From contig NZ_JAIMJB010000022.1 of NCBI RefSeq assembly GCF_021295345.1, forward strand, positions 1 to 64,000: 64,000 nt of DNA, given 5' to 3'. The stretch is from Motilimonas eburnea (GTDB lineage: Bacteria > Pseudomonadota > Gammaproteobacteria > Enterobacterales > CBDFNC01). This document shows, one piece after another, positions 25,780 to 33,472 of the stretch (position 1 is the stretch's first letter; each line of letters starts with the position of its first letter). The position numbers and the translations under genes were made by a program. Below the pieces are notes generated by a model. That model was not told the origin of the DNA. It ran no database searches and saw nothing but the letters and a program-made list of their open reading frames with translations.

Positions 25780-27777
25780 TCAGCCTTCAAGGCGGAATCC
25801 TAAGTAGATAAAGCGGCCCGTTTCGGGACGAAAGTCCATGCCGTTACTGGGGGTGTCGCGCACTGTGTCGGTGAGGTTGTCGACACCTAAAAACAGCTTG
25901 GTTTGCGGGGTAACTTGGTAGTTCACCTTGAAATCAAAGGTGGCGTAATCGGGTGACTGACGCTGGTTGTCGCCATCTAAATATTCCTTGGTTTGATAGT
26001 TACCGTACAAAGATAAATCTGTGTTTAGGGCGGCGAGGTGATAGTTCACCTTGGCCTTGACTAAGTGGGCTGGACGCCTTGGCAAGGTGTTGCCTGTGGT
26101 CTTGTCTTCACTGTTTAAATAGCTGTATGAAAGGTTGGTTTGCCAGTCTGTATGCCATTGGTAGCTTGCACTGAGATCGACCCCTTGGGTCATGGCCTTG
26201 TTGACGTTGTGGTATTTAAAAATACTGAGCGCCGCTGCATTTGAGGCCTGCTCATCATAAGTGGTATCAATCAGGTTTTTGATTTCATTATGGAATAAGT
26301 TGATGTCTAGATTTAGGTCGCTACTGGGTTGCAGTTGGGCACCCAGTTGTAGACTCAAGGACGTTTCCGGCACTAAATCGGGATTACCTATGATCATGTA
26401 GCCCAGCGCGCTGTGGTCAAACACATAATGGCGCTCTTTTAAGGTGGGCACGCGATAACCGGCGCCGACACCGGCGCGAATCTTAGCGTTGAGATCGGCA
26501 AGGGCGGTGGGGCTATACATCAGGTTAAATTTGGGCGCGCCATGAAAACCAAAATCGGAATCGTGTTGCAGCCGAATACCGGGCAACAGCTCCCATTGTT
26601 CGTTTAAGAAGTAGTCGTCTTGCAGATACAGCTCGATATTGTCGCGTTGTTTGCGACCGCCTAATTCGCTAGAAGTATCTGGTGAGCCATTATTGCTGCG
26701 CTTGACTTGCTGCTGGCTGAGTTCGCTGCGATACGCCACCACCCCCAACGTGAGCAGGTGCTGGTCAAAGTAGTCACTGTCGAGTTGTAGCTCGAGTTTG
26801 TCAAACTTGCTCAGGCTGCTGCGGCTTTGATCGACCACGGGCGTGACTAAAGTATCTTGCGAGGTGTTATCTTCAAATTGCTCGTGCATATACCAAGTCG
26901 ATAGCGCTAAATGGCTCGTCAGGGGCTGGCTATAAGCAACGAGGATGTTTTTGCGGGTGGCTTGCTCGGCTTTGACCTTTTTAAGCTTGCCGATGCCGGG
27001 CACAAAGGTGCCAAAGTTTTTGTAAATATCTTCGTGGTACCAACTGGGCTTTACCTTGATCAAGCCGCCATTATTCAAGTGATAACCCAGCTCGAGAGAA
27101 ACATTGGTTTTATCGCCGGCATCGCCTTCAAAGTCCCAGTCGGATAAATCCAAATCACTGCCGCCCTTGTGGCGTACATCGGCCATCAGCTGGCCATACC
27201 AAGTATCGCTACTGTGGCTAAGCACGACATTGGCGTGCTGATCGTTAAATAGCGCCGAGCTGACATTGTGCTGGCTGCCATAGCTGCCACCATCTAGGGT
27301 GAGCTGATAATGCGTGCCTGCTTTTGGTTGGCGGGTAATAATGTTGACCACGCCGCCCATGGCTTCACTGCCATACAGGGCTGATACCGCACCTTTAACG
27401 ATTTCGATATGTTTGACATCGGCGACTGCAATTTGGGTTAAATCCACGCTTGAGCCCGTTGAGGCGGTGACGGGAAGGCCGTCGATAAGAATTAATACCC
27501 GATCGGCATTGATACCTTGCAGCCAAACCTCTTGGCCGCTTTTACCGTGGATCGGTTTGAGCATCAGGCCGGGCACATGCTTTAAGCCTTCGGCGAGATC
27601 TCGGGCGTGGGTATTGGCGAGCTCTTGAGCAGTGACAATTTCGGTGCGCACCGGCACGTCGAGCAGGTTTTTCTCGGTTTTGGTACCGGTTATCACCATG
27701 ACTTCATCGGCATGAGCCGAGTAACAACACAGGCAAAGTAGGCCAGATAGCCAATTGGATTTAATTCGATTTATCAT
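25780..27777 (-). CDS. TonB-dependent outer-membrane haem receptor
   Basis: A 665-residue TonB-dependent receptor. After a signal peptide (cleavage near YSAHA) comes a TonB box-like DEVMVITGTK, then the plug domain (about 40-155) with LAEGLKHVPGL, DRVLILIDGLPV, VKHIEIVKGAVSALYGSEA and GGVVNIITRQP. The 22-strand barrel ends with GRFIYLGFRLEG. Its pairing with an HmuY-like lipoprotein and location beside hmuTUV/hutXZ indicate haem or haemoprotein uptake (HmuR type); siderophore uptake is the alternative. The conserved haem-receptor FRAP/NPNL box is not exact: I see YMIIGNPDLVPETS, which contains NPDL. A very strong Fur box lies about 50 bp upstream. The ribosome site is weak. Confidence 0.87.
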   Translation of the reverse strand: MINRIKSNWLSGLLCLCCYSAHADEVMVITGTKTEKNLLDVPVRTEIVTAQELANTHARDLAEGLKHVPGLMLKPIHGKSGQEVWLQGINADRVLILIDGLPVTASTGSSVDLTQIAVADVKHIEIVKGAVSALYGSEAMGGVVNIITRQPKAGTHYQLTLDGGSYGSQHNVSSALFNDQHANVVLSHSSDTWYGQLMADVRHKGGSDLDLSDWDFEGDAGDKTNVSLELGYHLNNGGLIKVKPSWYHEDIYKNFGTFVPGIGKLKKVKAEQATRKNILVAYSQPLTSHLALSTWYMHEQFEDNTSQDTLVTPVVDQSRSSLSKFDKLELQLDSDYFDQHLLTLGVVAYRSELSQQQVKRSNNGSPDTSSELGGRKQRDNIELYLQDDYFLNEQWELLPGIRLQHDSDFGFHGAPKFNLMYSPTALADLNAKIRAGVGAGYRVPTLKERHYVFDHSALGYMIIGNPDLVPETSLSLQLGAQLQPSSDLNLDINLFHNEIKNLIDTTYDEQASNAAALSIFKYHNVNKAMTQGVDLSASYQWHTDWQTNLSYSYLNSEDKTTGNTLPRRPAHLVKAKVNYHLAALNTDLSLYGNYQTKEYLDGDNQRQSPDYATFDFKVNYQVTPQTKLFLGVDNLTDTVRDTPSNGMDFRPETGRFIYLGFRLEG

Positions 27778-27825
27778 GTTTTGTTAACTTTTTGCGAAGA
27801 CTTAGCTGCAATAAAGTTAAATTGT

Positions 27826-27844
27826 AATGATAAGGATTATCATT
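27826..27844. promoter_or_regulatory. Near-perfect Fur box upstream of the haem receptor
   Basis: AATGATAAGGATTATCATT matches 17 of 18 defined positions of the Fur consensus and is an inverted repeat with 8-bp arms. It lies 49 bp before the receptor start. The divergent kdgK gene starts about 100 bp away on the other side and may be affected only incidentally. Confidence 0.88.
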
Positions 27845-27942
27845 TGCAATAGTTAAGAGTGACCTAGCTGGTGGTCATAATGTTTGCTTTATGTTTTTTA
27901 TCTTGCGCATAATGAGCCAAAAGAAGTGCTTAGGGGATGTGA

Positions 27943-28872
27943 ATGGCGGTAAACAAGGTGGCAGTTTTAGGTGAGTGCATGGTGGAGTTGCAGCGCCAAG
28001 GTGAACTATATCGACCTAATTTTGGTGGTGACACCTTAAATACGGCCGTCTATTTTTCGCGCTTAACCGCTGATAAGGGGGTTTCCACTGCTTATTTAAC
28101 CGGCTTAGGGCAAGATGATTTTAGTGAACAAATGTTAGCCGCATGGCAACAAGAGCAAATTGAGACTCAATATGTTTGGCGTAGCGCGACCAAGTTACCC
28201 GGTTTATACACCATCACCACAGATGGACTGGGAGAGCGCAGCTTTCATTATTGGCGCAGTGATGCTGCGGCGCGTTATTGGCTACGCGAGCACACTTGTG
28301 CTTCTTTAGTGGCCTTGTTGCAACAATTTGACTGGTTGTACTTAAGTGGCGTCAGTTTGGCTATTTTACCCGAAGATTCGCGCACATTATTGTTCACGGC
28401 CTTAGAGCAAGTGAAACAGCAAGGAATAAAAATCGCCTTTGATAATAACTATCGCCCTGCGCTTTGGGCCGATCAAGCACAAGCGCAAGCTTGTTATCGA
28501 CAAATGCTGGCACTCACAGATCTAGCTTTTTTAACCTTTGATGACGAGCAGTTATTGTGGGGAGACGTTGACGAGCAAACAGCGATTTCTCGCACTCAAC
28601 AGGCGGGAGTGGTCGAAATCGTCATTAAGCGTGGGGCGCTGCCGTGTTACATCGTCACTGCAGACTCGCGTTATGAAGTCGGCGCGGAAAAAGTAGCAAA
28701 AATAGTCGACACCACAGCAGCGGGCGATTCATTTAGCGCTGGCTATTTGTCAACGCGCCTACTGGGGGCGAGCCCAGAGCATGCTGCTCAAACCGGGCAC
28801 AGTTTGGCCGCCACCGTGATCCAATATCCAGGTGCGATAATTGCGCGCCAAGCCATGGCACATTTAAGCTAA
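27943..28872 (+). CDS. kdgK: 2-keto-3-deoxygluconate kinase (PfkB family)
   Basis: Phosphorylates 2-keto-3-deoxygluconate to KDPG, the substrate of the aldolase encoded next. The 309-residue PfkB/ribokinase-family protein has GECMVELQR at the N-terminus, GGDTLNTAVYFSRL (signature 1 and the KDG-binding Gly-Gly-Asp), FDNNYRPALW (typical of KdgK) and DTTAAGDSFSAGYL near the C-terminus with the catalytic Asp (PfkB signature 2). A TTAGGGGATG tract precedes the ATG. It forms a two-gene operon with eda, 26 bp downstream. This pair completes the lower branch of uronate/pectin-derived sugar breakdown; no uronate isomerase genes are nearby. Confidence 0.9.
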   Translation: MAVNKVAVLGECMVELQRQGELYRPNFGGDTLNTAVYFSRLTADKGVSTAYLTGLGQDDFSEQMLAAWQQEQIETQYVWRSATKLPGLYTITTDGLGERSFHYWRSDAAARYWLREHTCASLVALLQQFDWLYLSGVSLAILPEDSRTLLFTALEQVKQQGIKIAFDNNYRPALWADQAQAQACYRQMLALTDLAFLTFDDEQLLWGDVDEQTAISRTQQAGVVEIVIKRGALPCYIVTADSRYEVGAEKVAKIVDTTAAGDSFSAGYLSTRLLGASPEHAAQTGHSLAATVIQYPGAIIARQAMAHLS

Positions 28873-28898
28873 TTAAAGAAACTAATGAGATTGAAAAT

Positions 28899-29522
28899 AT
28901 GACATCGATTAATCAACGCCTAAAACAAATTCAAGTTGTCCCTGTGATTGCCATTAATGACGCAAATAAGGCCGTTAAGTTAGCGCAAGTGCTGGTAGAA
29001 AATGGCCTGCCTTGTGCTGAGATCACCTTTCGCACCGACGCTGCCGCCGAATCGATTCGCCTAATGCGCGAAGCCTACCCAGATATGTTGATAGGTGCGG
29101 GCACGGTATTAACCACGGCTCAGGTTGATGCGGCCATTGATGCGGGCGTGGATTTTATTGTTAGCCCAGGTTTTAACCCCATCACAGTGACTTATTGTCA
29201 GCAGCGTGGGGTAACTATCGTACCGGGCGTTAATAATCCCAGCTTAGTTGAGCAAGCCATGGCCATGGGGCTAGATACCTTGAAATTTTTCCCAGCCGAG
29301 CCGTCAGGCGGTATTGCTATGCTAAAAGCCCTATGTGCTGTGTATCCGGTGCAATTTATGCCTACGGGTGGCATTAGCCCTGCCAATGTAAAAGACTATT
29401 TGGCTGTGCCCAAGGTGCTTGCCTGTGGTGGGACGTGGATGATTCCCAATGACTTATTAGACAATGAGCGCTGGGATGAGCTGGCTGAACTGATTGCTGA
29501 GGTAAGCAGTATCATTAGCTAA
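28899..29522 (+). CDS. eda: KDPG/KHG aldolase
   Basis: Splits 2-keto-3-deoxy-6-phosphogluconate into pyruvate and glyceraldehyde 3-phosphate (Entner-Doudoroff and uronate pathways). The 207-residue protein has VVPVIAIND at the start, PCAEITFRTD (catalytic Glu near 45), IGAGTVLT, FIVSPGFNP, and TLKFFPAEPSGG, whose Lys forms the Schiff base. Length and motif order match Eda exactly. Located 26 bp after kdgK. Followed by a REP element in a convergent gap with the zinc-ribbon gene. Confidence 0.93.
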   Translation: MTSINQRLKQIQVVPVIAINDANKAVKLAQVLVENGLPCAEITFRTDAAAESIRLMREAYPDMLIGAGTVLTTAQVDAAIDAGVDFIVSPGFNPITVTYCQQRGVTIVPGVNNPSLVEQAMAMGLDTLKFFPAEPSGGIAMLKALCAVYPVQFMPTGGISPANVKDYLAVPKVLACGGTWMIPNDLLDNERWDELAELIAEVSSIIS

Positions 29523-29534
29523 TTGGTTCCTCTT

Positions 29535-29606
29535 GTGGGAGCCGCAGTAATGCGGCGATAAAGGCTAAACCTAATAGATAAATCGCACCATGACTGGTGC
29601 TCCTAC
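29535..29606. repeat. REP/BIME-type repeat
   Basis: GTGGGAGCCGCAG-taa-TGCGGCGATA, spacer, then AATCGCACCATGACTGG and TGCTCCTAC. The inverted partner is nearly the same as at 15117 and 20323. It sits 12 bp after the eda stop in a convergent gap. Confidence 0.75.
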
Positions 29607-29615
29607 TGGGGTGAC

Positions 29616-29948
29616 CTAAAGCTGATTAATCAATTCATAATACTCCTGCAGCACGGATAAGGCCTTAATGGTCGCGAGGATTAACCCCCAAGTGATTAGA
29701 CTTGTGACTAAGGTAATCAACACCTTATAGCGCGGTGCTAGGGTGGGATGAAACCAAATCATAGGTAGGGCCAAGGGGCCGATAGATAGCAAGCACACGA
29801 TGATCACGGCTTTTTGAACATACCAAGGCTGAGCTGCTTGGTGCGGTGGCGCCGAGGTCGCTTCCTGCGGGGTCAAGAATTCACCGCAGTGTTTGCATTT
29901 AATCGCAGCGTCTAAAATGGGCTCGGCGCAAAATGGGCAATTTTTCAT
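29616..29948 (-). CDS. Small zinc-ribbon membrane protein
   Basis: A 110-residue protein. It opens with CPFCAEPILDAAIKCKHCGEF, trimmed here to the pattern CPFC-x11-CKHC, a zinc-ribbon of the kind found at the N-terminus of many small membrane proteins. Two hydrophobic segments follow (about 45-65 and 75-95), predicted to span the inner membrane. I take the Met directly before the ribbon; a longer frame adds 17 residues that overlap the lipocalin gene upstream and look non-coding. The start is only 10 bp after the lipocalin stop, so the two are probably co-transcribed. Function unknown. Confidence 0.68.
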   Translation of the reverse strand: MKNCPFCAEPILDAAIKCKHCGEFLTPQEATSAPPHQAAQPWYVQKAVIIVCLLSIGPLALPMIWFHPTLAPRYKVLITLVTSLITWGLILATIKALSVLQEYYELINQL

Positions 29949-29958
29949 CGTCTTATGC

Positions 29959-30507
29959 CTATTTATCTTCACGTTCAGGGGGATTGCTTTGGTCGACAAA
30001 AATCAACTCATCAACAGCAAAACCGAGTGCCTGTGCTTGCTTGATAAACTCTTGTTTAACGGCATCACTGACGTTGGGTGTGCGGGCAAGCAGCCATAAA
30101 TAGTCGTGGTTATAGCTAGCGACAAAGGAATATTGATAATCGGTTTGGTCTAGGCCAAACACCACGTAAGAGCCATAGAAGGGGCCAAAAAACGACACCT
30201 TCAAATGGCCTTGGTTATCGCCATTCACAAAATAAGCCTTACCTTCGGCTTGTTGCCACTCTTGTTTGTTAGCGTCATAACCTTGATTCACAACCCGAAT
30301 TCCACCGTCGTCGCGCATCGAATAAGTGGCGGTGACGTGGCTTAAGTCGCGCTCAAAACTGTGGTCAAGTCGCGCTATTTCATACCAAGTGCCTAGATAA
30401 CGTGCACTATCAAAGGGGGTTACTGGAGCCATGCCATCGGGGATGCCAGTACAGGCAGCAAGCACGAAAGCAAAGCACCCTAAGATACTTTTTTGCCAAG
30501 TCATCAT
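29959..30507 (-). CDS. blc: Blc-type outer-membrane lipocalin lipoprotein
   Basis: Bacterial lipocalins bind lipids such as lysophospholipids in the envelope. The 182-residue protein has a lipobox VLAAC, then the lipocalin signature YLGTWYEIARLDHSFERDL (GxW motif), VTATYSMRDDGGIRVVNQGY, and a C-terminal WLLARTPNVSD with the conserved structural Arg. Asp does not follow the Cys, so outer-membrane sorting is expected. Two adjacent Met codons can serve as start. A membrane zinc-ribbon gene follows closely. Confidence 0.88.
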   Translation of the reverse strand: MMTWQKSILGCFAFVLAACTGIPDGMAPVTPFDSARYLGTWYEIARLDHSFERDLSHVTATYSMRDDGGIRVVNQGYDANKQEWQQAEGKAYFVNGDNQGHLKVSFFGPFYGSYVVFGLDQTDYQYSFVASYNHDYLWLLARTPNVSDAVKQEFIKQAQALGFAVDELIFVDQSNPPEREDK

Positions 30508-30715
30508 GATATTCCCTTCATAGTCAGTTGGTTGATGTTGAGCTTGAATACCAGATTAACACCCATTCACACGATCACCAACTCGGTCTGTTTACCCCTT
30601 AGTAGCGTGTGCACAGAGCGTTCAATCATATCTATTAGTCAGAGGTTAACGCTTGAAATACAAGTTCAATGTGTCCCAGCTATACTTATTTTTGAACGGC
30701 ACACAAGGGCGCACA

Positions 30716-31546
30716 ATGAACCAGTTAGATTTGCAGAATTTTGAGATAAATCAGCTTCTTGAGTCAATCTATTTTCGTTATGGCTATGATTTTCGAAACT
30801 ATGCGCGCGCTTCGTTGGAGCGTAAAGTTATCAAAAGGGTGGCGTTATCAGGGCTTTCAAGTGTCACTGAAATGAATCAAAAGGTGCTATACGAGCCTGA
30901 GTTTTTCAACCTGTTTCTCAAAGACATGTCGGTCACTGTGACGGAAATGTTTCGTGACCCTTATGTCTTTAAAAAAATTCGTCAGCAGGTTTGTTCGCAC
31001 CTTAAAACCTATTCCAGAATCAATATTTGGCATGCTGGGTGTGCCACCGGGGAAGAGGCTTATTCGATAGCCGTGTTATTGGCAGAAGAAGACTTGCTCA
31101 AACGCAGCCGGATCTATGCCACAGACTACAATAACCACTCCCTTGAGATCGCGAAAAAGGGCAGTTATGCAATAGATAAGATAGCTCCTTATGCTCAAAA
31201 CTACCTCGAAGCAGGTGGGCAAACTTGCTTGAGTGATTACTATCAAGTACATCAACAAACGATTTCGTTCCACTCATCGCTGCAAGATCACATCACTTTT
31301 GCCAATCATAATTTAATGAAAGATCAGGTTTTTGCCCAAATGCATCTAATTATGTGTCGTAACGTTTTGATTTATTTCAATAATGCACTACAGGAACGAG
31401 TGGTAGGTTTATTTAAAGACAGCTTAGTGCATCGGGGCTTTTTAGTGTTAGGAGAAAAGGAAAGTTTAGAATTTAACGCTCATGGTAAGGCGTTCGAAGA
31501 GTTTGGTAAGAATGAACGCATTTATAGAAAAAAAAGCGACCTATAA
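30716..31546 (+). CDS. cheR: CheR-type protein-glutamate methyltransferase
   Basis: SAM-dependent methyltransferase of 276 residues. An N-terminal helical domain (about 1-75) precedes VTEMFRDPYVFKKIR, the SAM-binding HAGCATGEEAYSIAVL, YATDYNNHSLEIAKKG and LIMCRNVLIYFN, all CheR landmarks. Classical CheR methylates chemoreceptors, but no receptor gene is nearby. The sequence is followed by a CheB-type domain protein with 35 nt overlap and by two kinases, a layout known from CheR/CheB-linked two-component clusters of unclear role. I use the Met with AAGGGCG upstream; a longer frame from 30653 has no ribosome site. Confidence 0.87.
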   Translation: MNQLDLQNFEINQLLESIYFRYGYDFRNYARASLERKVIKRVALSGLSSVTEMNQKVLYEPEFFNLFLKDMSVTVTEMFRDPYVFKKIRQQVCSHLKTYSRINIWHAGCATGEEAYSIAVLLAEEDLLKRSRIYATDYNNHSLEIAKKGSYAIDKIAPYAQNYLEAGGQTCLSDYYQVHQQTISFHSSLQDHITFANHNLMKDQVFAQMHLIMCRNVLIYFNNALQERVVGLFKDSLVHRGFLVLGEKESLEFNAHGKAFEEFGKNERIYRKKSDL

Positions 31547-32114
31547 AGCCTTAGTGGTAGGTGTGTCTGCGGGAGGGTTAAAAGCGCTCTGCAGCATTTT
31601 GCCGAAATTGCCAGTTGGCTTTCCTGTGAGTGTGATTGTGGTGCAACATCGCAAACACATGGCAGGAGATTACTTAATTGAGTATTTGGCTAAGCGCTGT
31701 CAGCTGGCGGTGCAACTTGCACTTCCAAGTCAACCCATAACGCCTGGCTCTATCTATATTGCACCTACGGGTTACCATTTGTTGGTTGAGCGTAATGCGA
31801 CTTTTAGCTTGAGTATTGACGCGCGGGTCAACTATTCGATTCCTGCCATCGATGTGCTGTTTGAATCGGCAGCTATCTGTTATCAACACCAACTTATCGG
31901 TTTGATTCTAACTGGAGCAAATCATGATGGTAGTCTAGGTTTAAAGACAGTTAAGAAATACCATGGTTTAACCTTAGTGCAGTCTCCCGATTCAGCTGAA
32001 TACCCAGAAATGCCAGACGCGGCTATTGCGGCAACTCAGGTTGATCATATTTTGCCGTTGTCACAGATAGCCAGCTTTTTAACGCGTTTGCTAATGGGAG
32101 ATGACCATGGATAG
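31512..32114 (+). CDS. cheB: CheB-type methylesterase domain protein, no receiver
   Basis: A 200-residue stand-alone CheB catalytic domain. The catalytic triad can be placed: Ser19 in GVSAGGLKAL, His46 in VVQHRKHM and Asp139 in TGANHDGSLG. The PEMPDAAIAA segment near the end is also typical. The regulatory receiver found in chemotaxis CheB is missing, so activity would not be controlled by direct phosphorylation. The start lies inside the 3' end of cheR and the stop inside the next gene, so the three are translationally linked. Confidence 0.86.
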   Translation: MNAFIEKKATYKALVVGVSAGGLKALCSILPKLPVGFPVSVIVVQHRKHMAGDYLIEYLAKRCQLAVQLALPSQPITPGSIYIAPTGYHLLVERNATFSLSIDARVNYSIPAIDVLFESAAICYQHQLIGLILTGANHDGSLGLKTVKKYHGLTLVQSPDSAEYPEMPDAAIAATQVDHILPLSQIASFLTRLLMGDDHG

Positions 32115-33393
32115 CCCTCCTTGCAAGATTCTTATTGTGGATGATGAACCCAATAATCACCGTGTTTATGAGCGGATTTTAGAGTCCCTCGATATTGAGT
32201 TTGTTAATGCACTTTCAGGCCAACAGGCATTGGCCGTCGCCCACCGTCACCAATTTTTTTTGATTTTGATGGATGTGCAAATGCCTGAGATGGACGGCTT
32301 TGAAACCGCTTCTTTGTTACTTAATCATCCGAAAACATCGCATATTCCTATTATTTTTATTACCGCCTTTGCCCGTGATGAAAGTTTTGAGTTTAAAGGC
32401 TATGCCAGCGGTGCGGTTGATTACTTAGTCAAACCCATCAACGATAGTATTTTAAAAAGTAAAGTCAGCGTGTTTTTAGAACTGCACCTAGACAAGGAAC
32501 GGATCGAGAGTGCATTTGAGGTCCAAAAACAGGCGCAAAATGAATTACGTCAGCACAAAGTGATGCTTGAGCAGATGGTGAAGGAAAGAACCAAAGATTT
32601 ACAAAACTCCCTGTCTGATTTATTGAGTGCGCAAGAGCAGTTAGTTGAAACAGAAAAAATGGCATCCTTAGGTCGATTGGTGGCGGGGGTGGCTCATGAA
32701 CTCAATACCCCGATTGGGGTTTGTGTTACCGCAGCCTCACACCTAGAAGGCACCGTCAAGGGAGTACACAGCGATATTCAAGCTGGGCGCATAGGAAAAA
32801 ACAAGTTAAACAATTTTATCGATTCAACTAGCCAATTATCTTCGATTTTACAATCCAATTTAGAGCGGGCAGCGACCCTGATAGGTAACTTTAAGTTGGT
32901 TGCAGTAGATATCAGCAGTGAGCAAAATCGAGTAATTAGCGTCGTTGATTATTTGAATAGTACGATTTCAAGCTTGCATCCGGCCGTTAAAAACACACAA
33001 GTAGATATCTCGGTTAGTGGCGACCCCAGCATTAAAATAGACACTTGCCCCGGCAACCTCTCTCAAGTTGTCACCAATTTGATCATGAACTCGCTATTGC
33101 ATGCATTTACTGACGAGATGCTGGGTATCATAAACATTGTAGTTGCGCGGGATGATGAGCATCTCATCATTCGCTTTTCTGATAATGGCGTCGGTATAGA
33201 GCGTGAGTCACTCAAAGTAATATTTGAACCTTTTTTTACTACTAAACGTGGTTCGGGTGGCAGTGGGTTAGGATTGAGCATTGTCTATAACGTGGTCAAT
33301 AAGAACCTTGGTGGGAACATACGTTGTGAAAGTGAGGTGGGGGTGGGAACCACTTTTATCATCTCGTTGCCATTGTCGTTGATTGCTGACTAA
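32107..33393 (+). CDS. Receiver-histidine kinase fusion
   Basis: A soluble 428-residue protein with an N-terminal receiver (about 5-120; IVDDEPNN, phosphoacceptor Asp56 in LMDVQMPEMDGF, Lys in YLVKPI), a coiled coil (about 125-185), a HisKA-type dimerisation segment with His197 in GVAHELNTPIG and a C-terminal HATPase domain (NLIMNSLLHAF, DNGVGI, GSGGSGLGLSIV). There is no membrane segment, so it receives its input through the receiver domain. The start at 32107 has GGGAG six bases upstream; the ATG two codons earlier has that site too close. It overlaps cheB by a few bases. Likely part of a phosphorelay with the next gene. Confidence 0.87.
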   Translation: MDSPPCKILIVDDEPNNHRVYERILESLDIEFVNALSGQQALAVAHRHQFFLILMDVQMPEMDGFETASLLLNHPKTSHIPIIFITAFARDESFEFKGYASGAVDYLVKPINDSILKSKVSVFLELHLDKERIESAFEVQKQAQNELRQHKVMLEQMVKERTKDLQNSLSDLLSAQEQLVETEKMASLGRLVAGVAHELNTPIGVCVTAASHLEGTVKGVHSDIQAGRIGKNKLNNFIDSTSQLSSILQSNLERAATLIGNFKLVAVDISSEQNRVISVVDYLNSTISSLHPAVKNTQVDISVSGDPSIKIDTCPGNLSQVVTNLIMNSLLHAFTDEMLGIINIVVARDDEHLIIRFSDNGVGIERESLKVIFEPFFTTKRGSGGSGLGLSIVYNVVNKNLGGNIRCESEVGVGTTFIISLPLSLIAD

Positions 33394-33472
33394 TTACGTT
33401 GAATAAATCTGCATACCACTGATTGTTAGGTAATTATTTTGATGAAAGCTGAATTTTATTGGGGTTTAGCAT

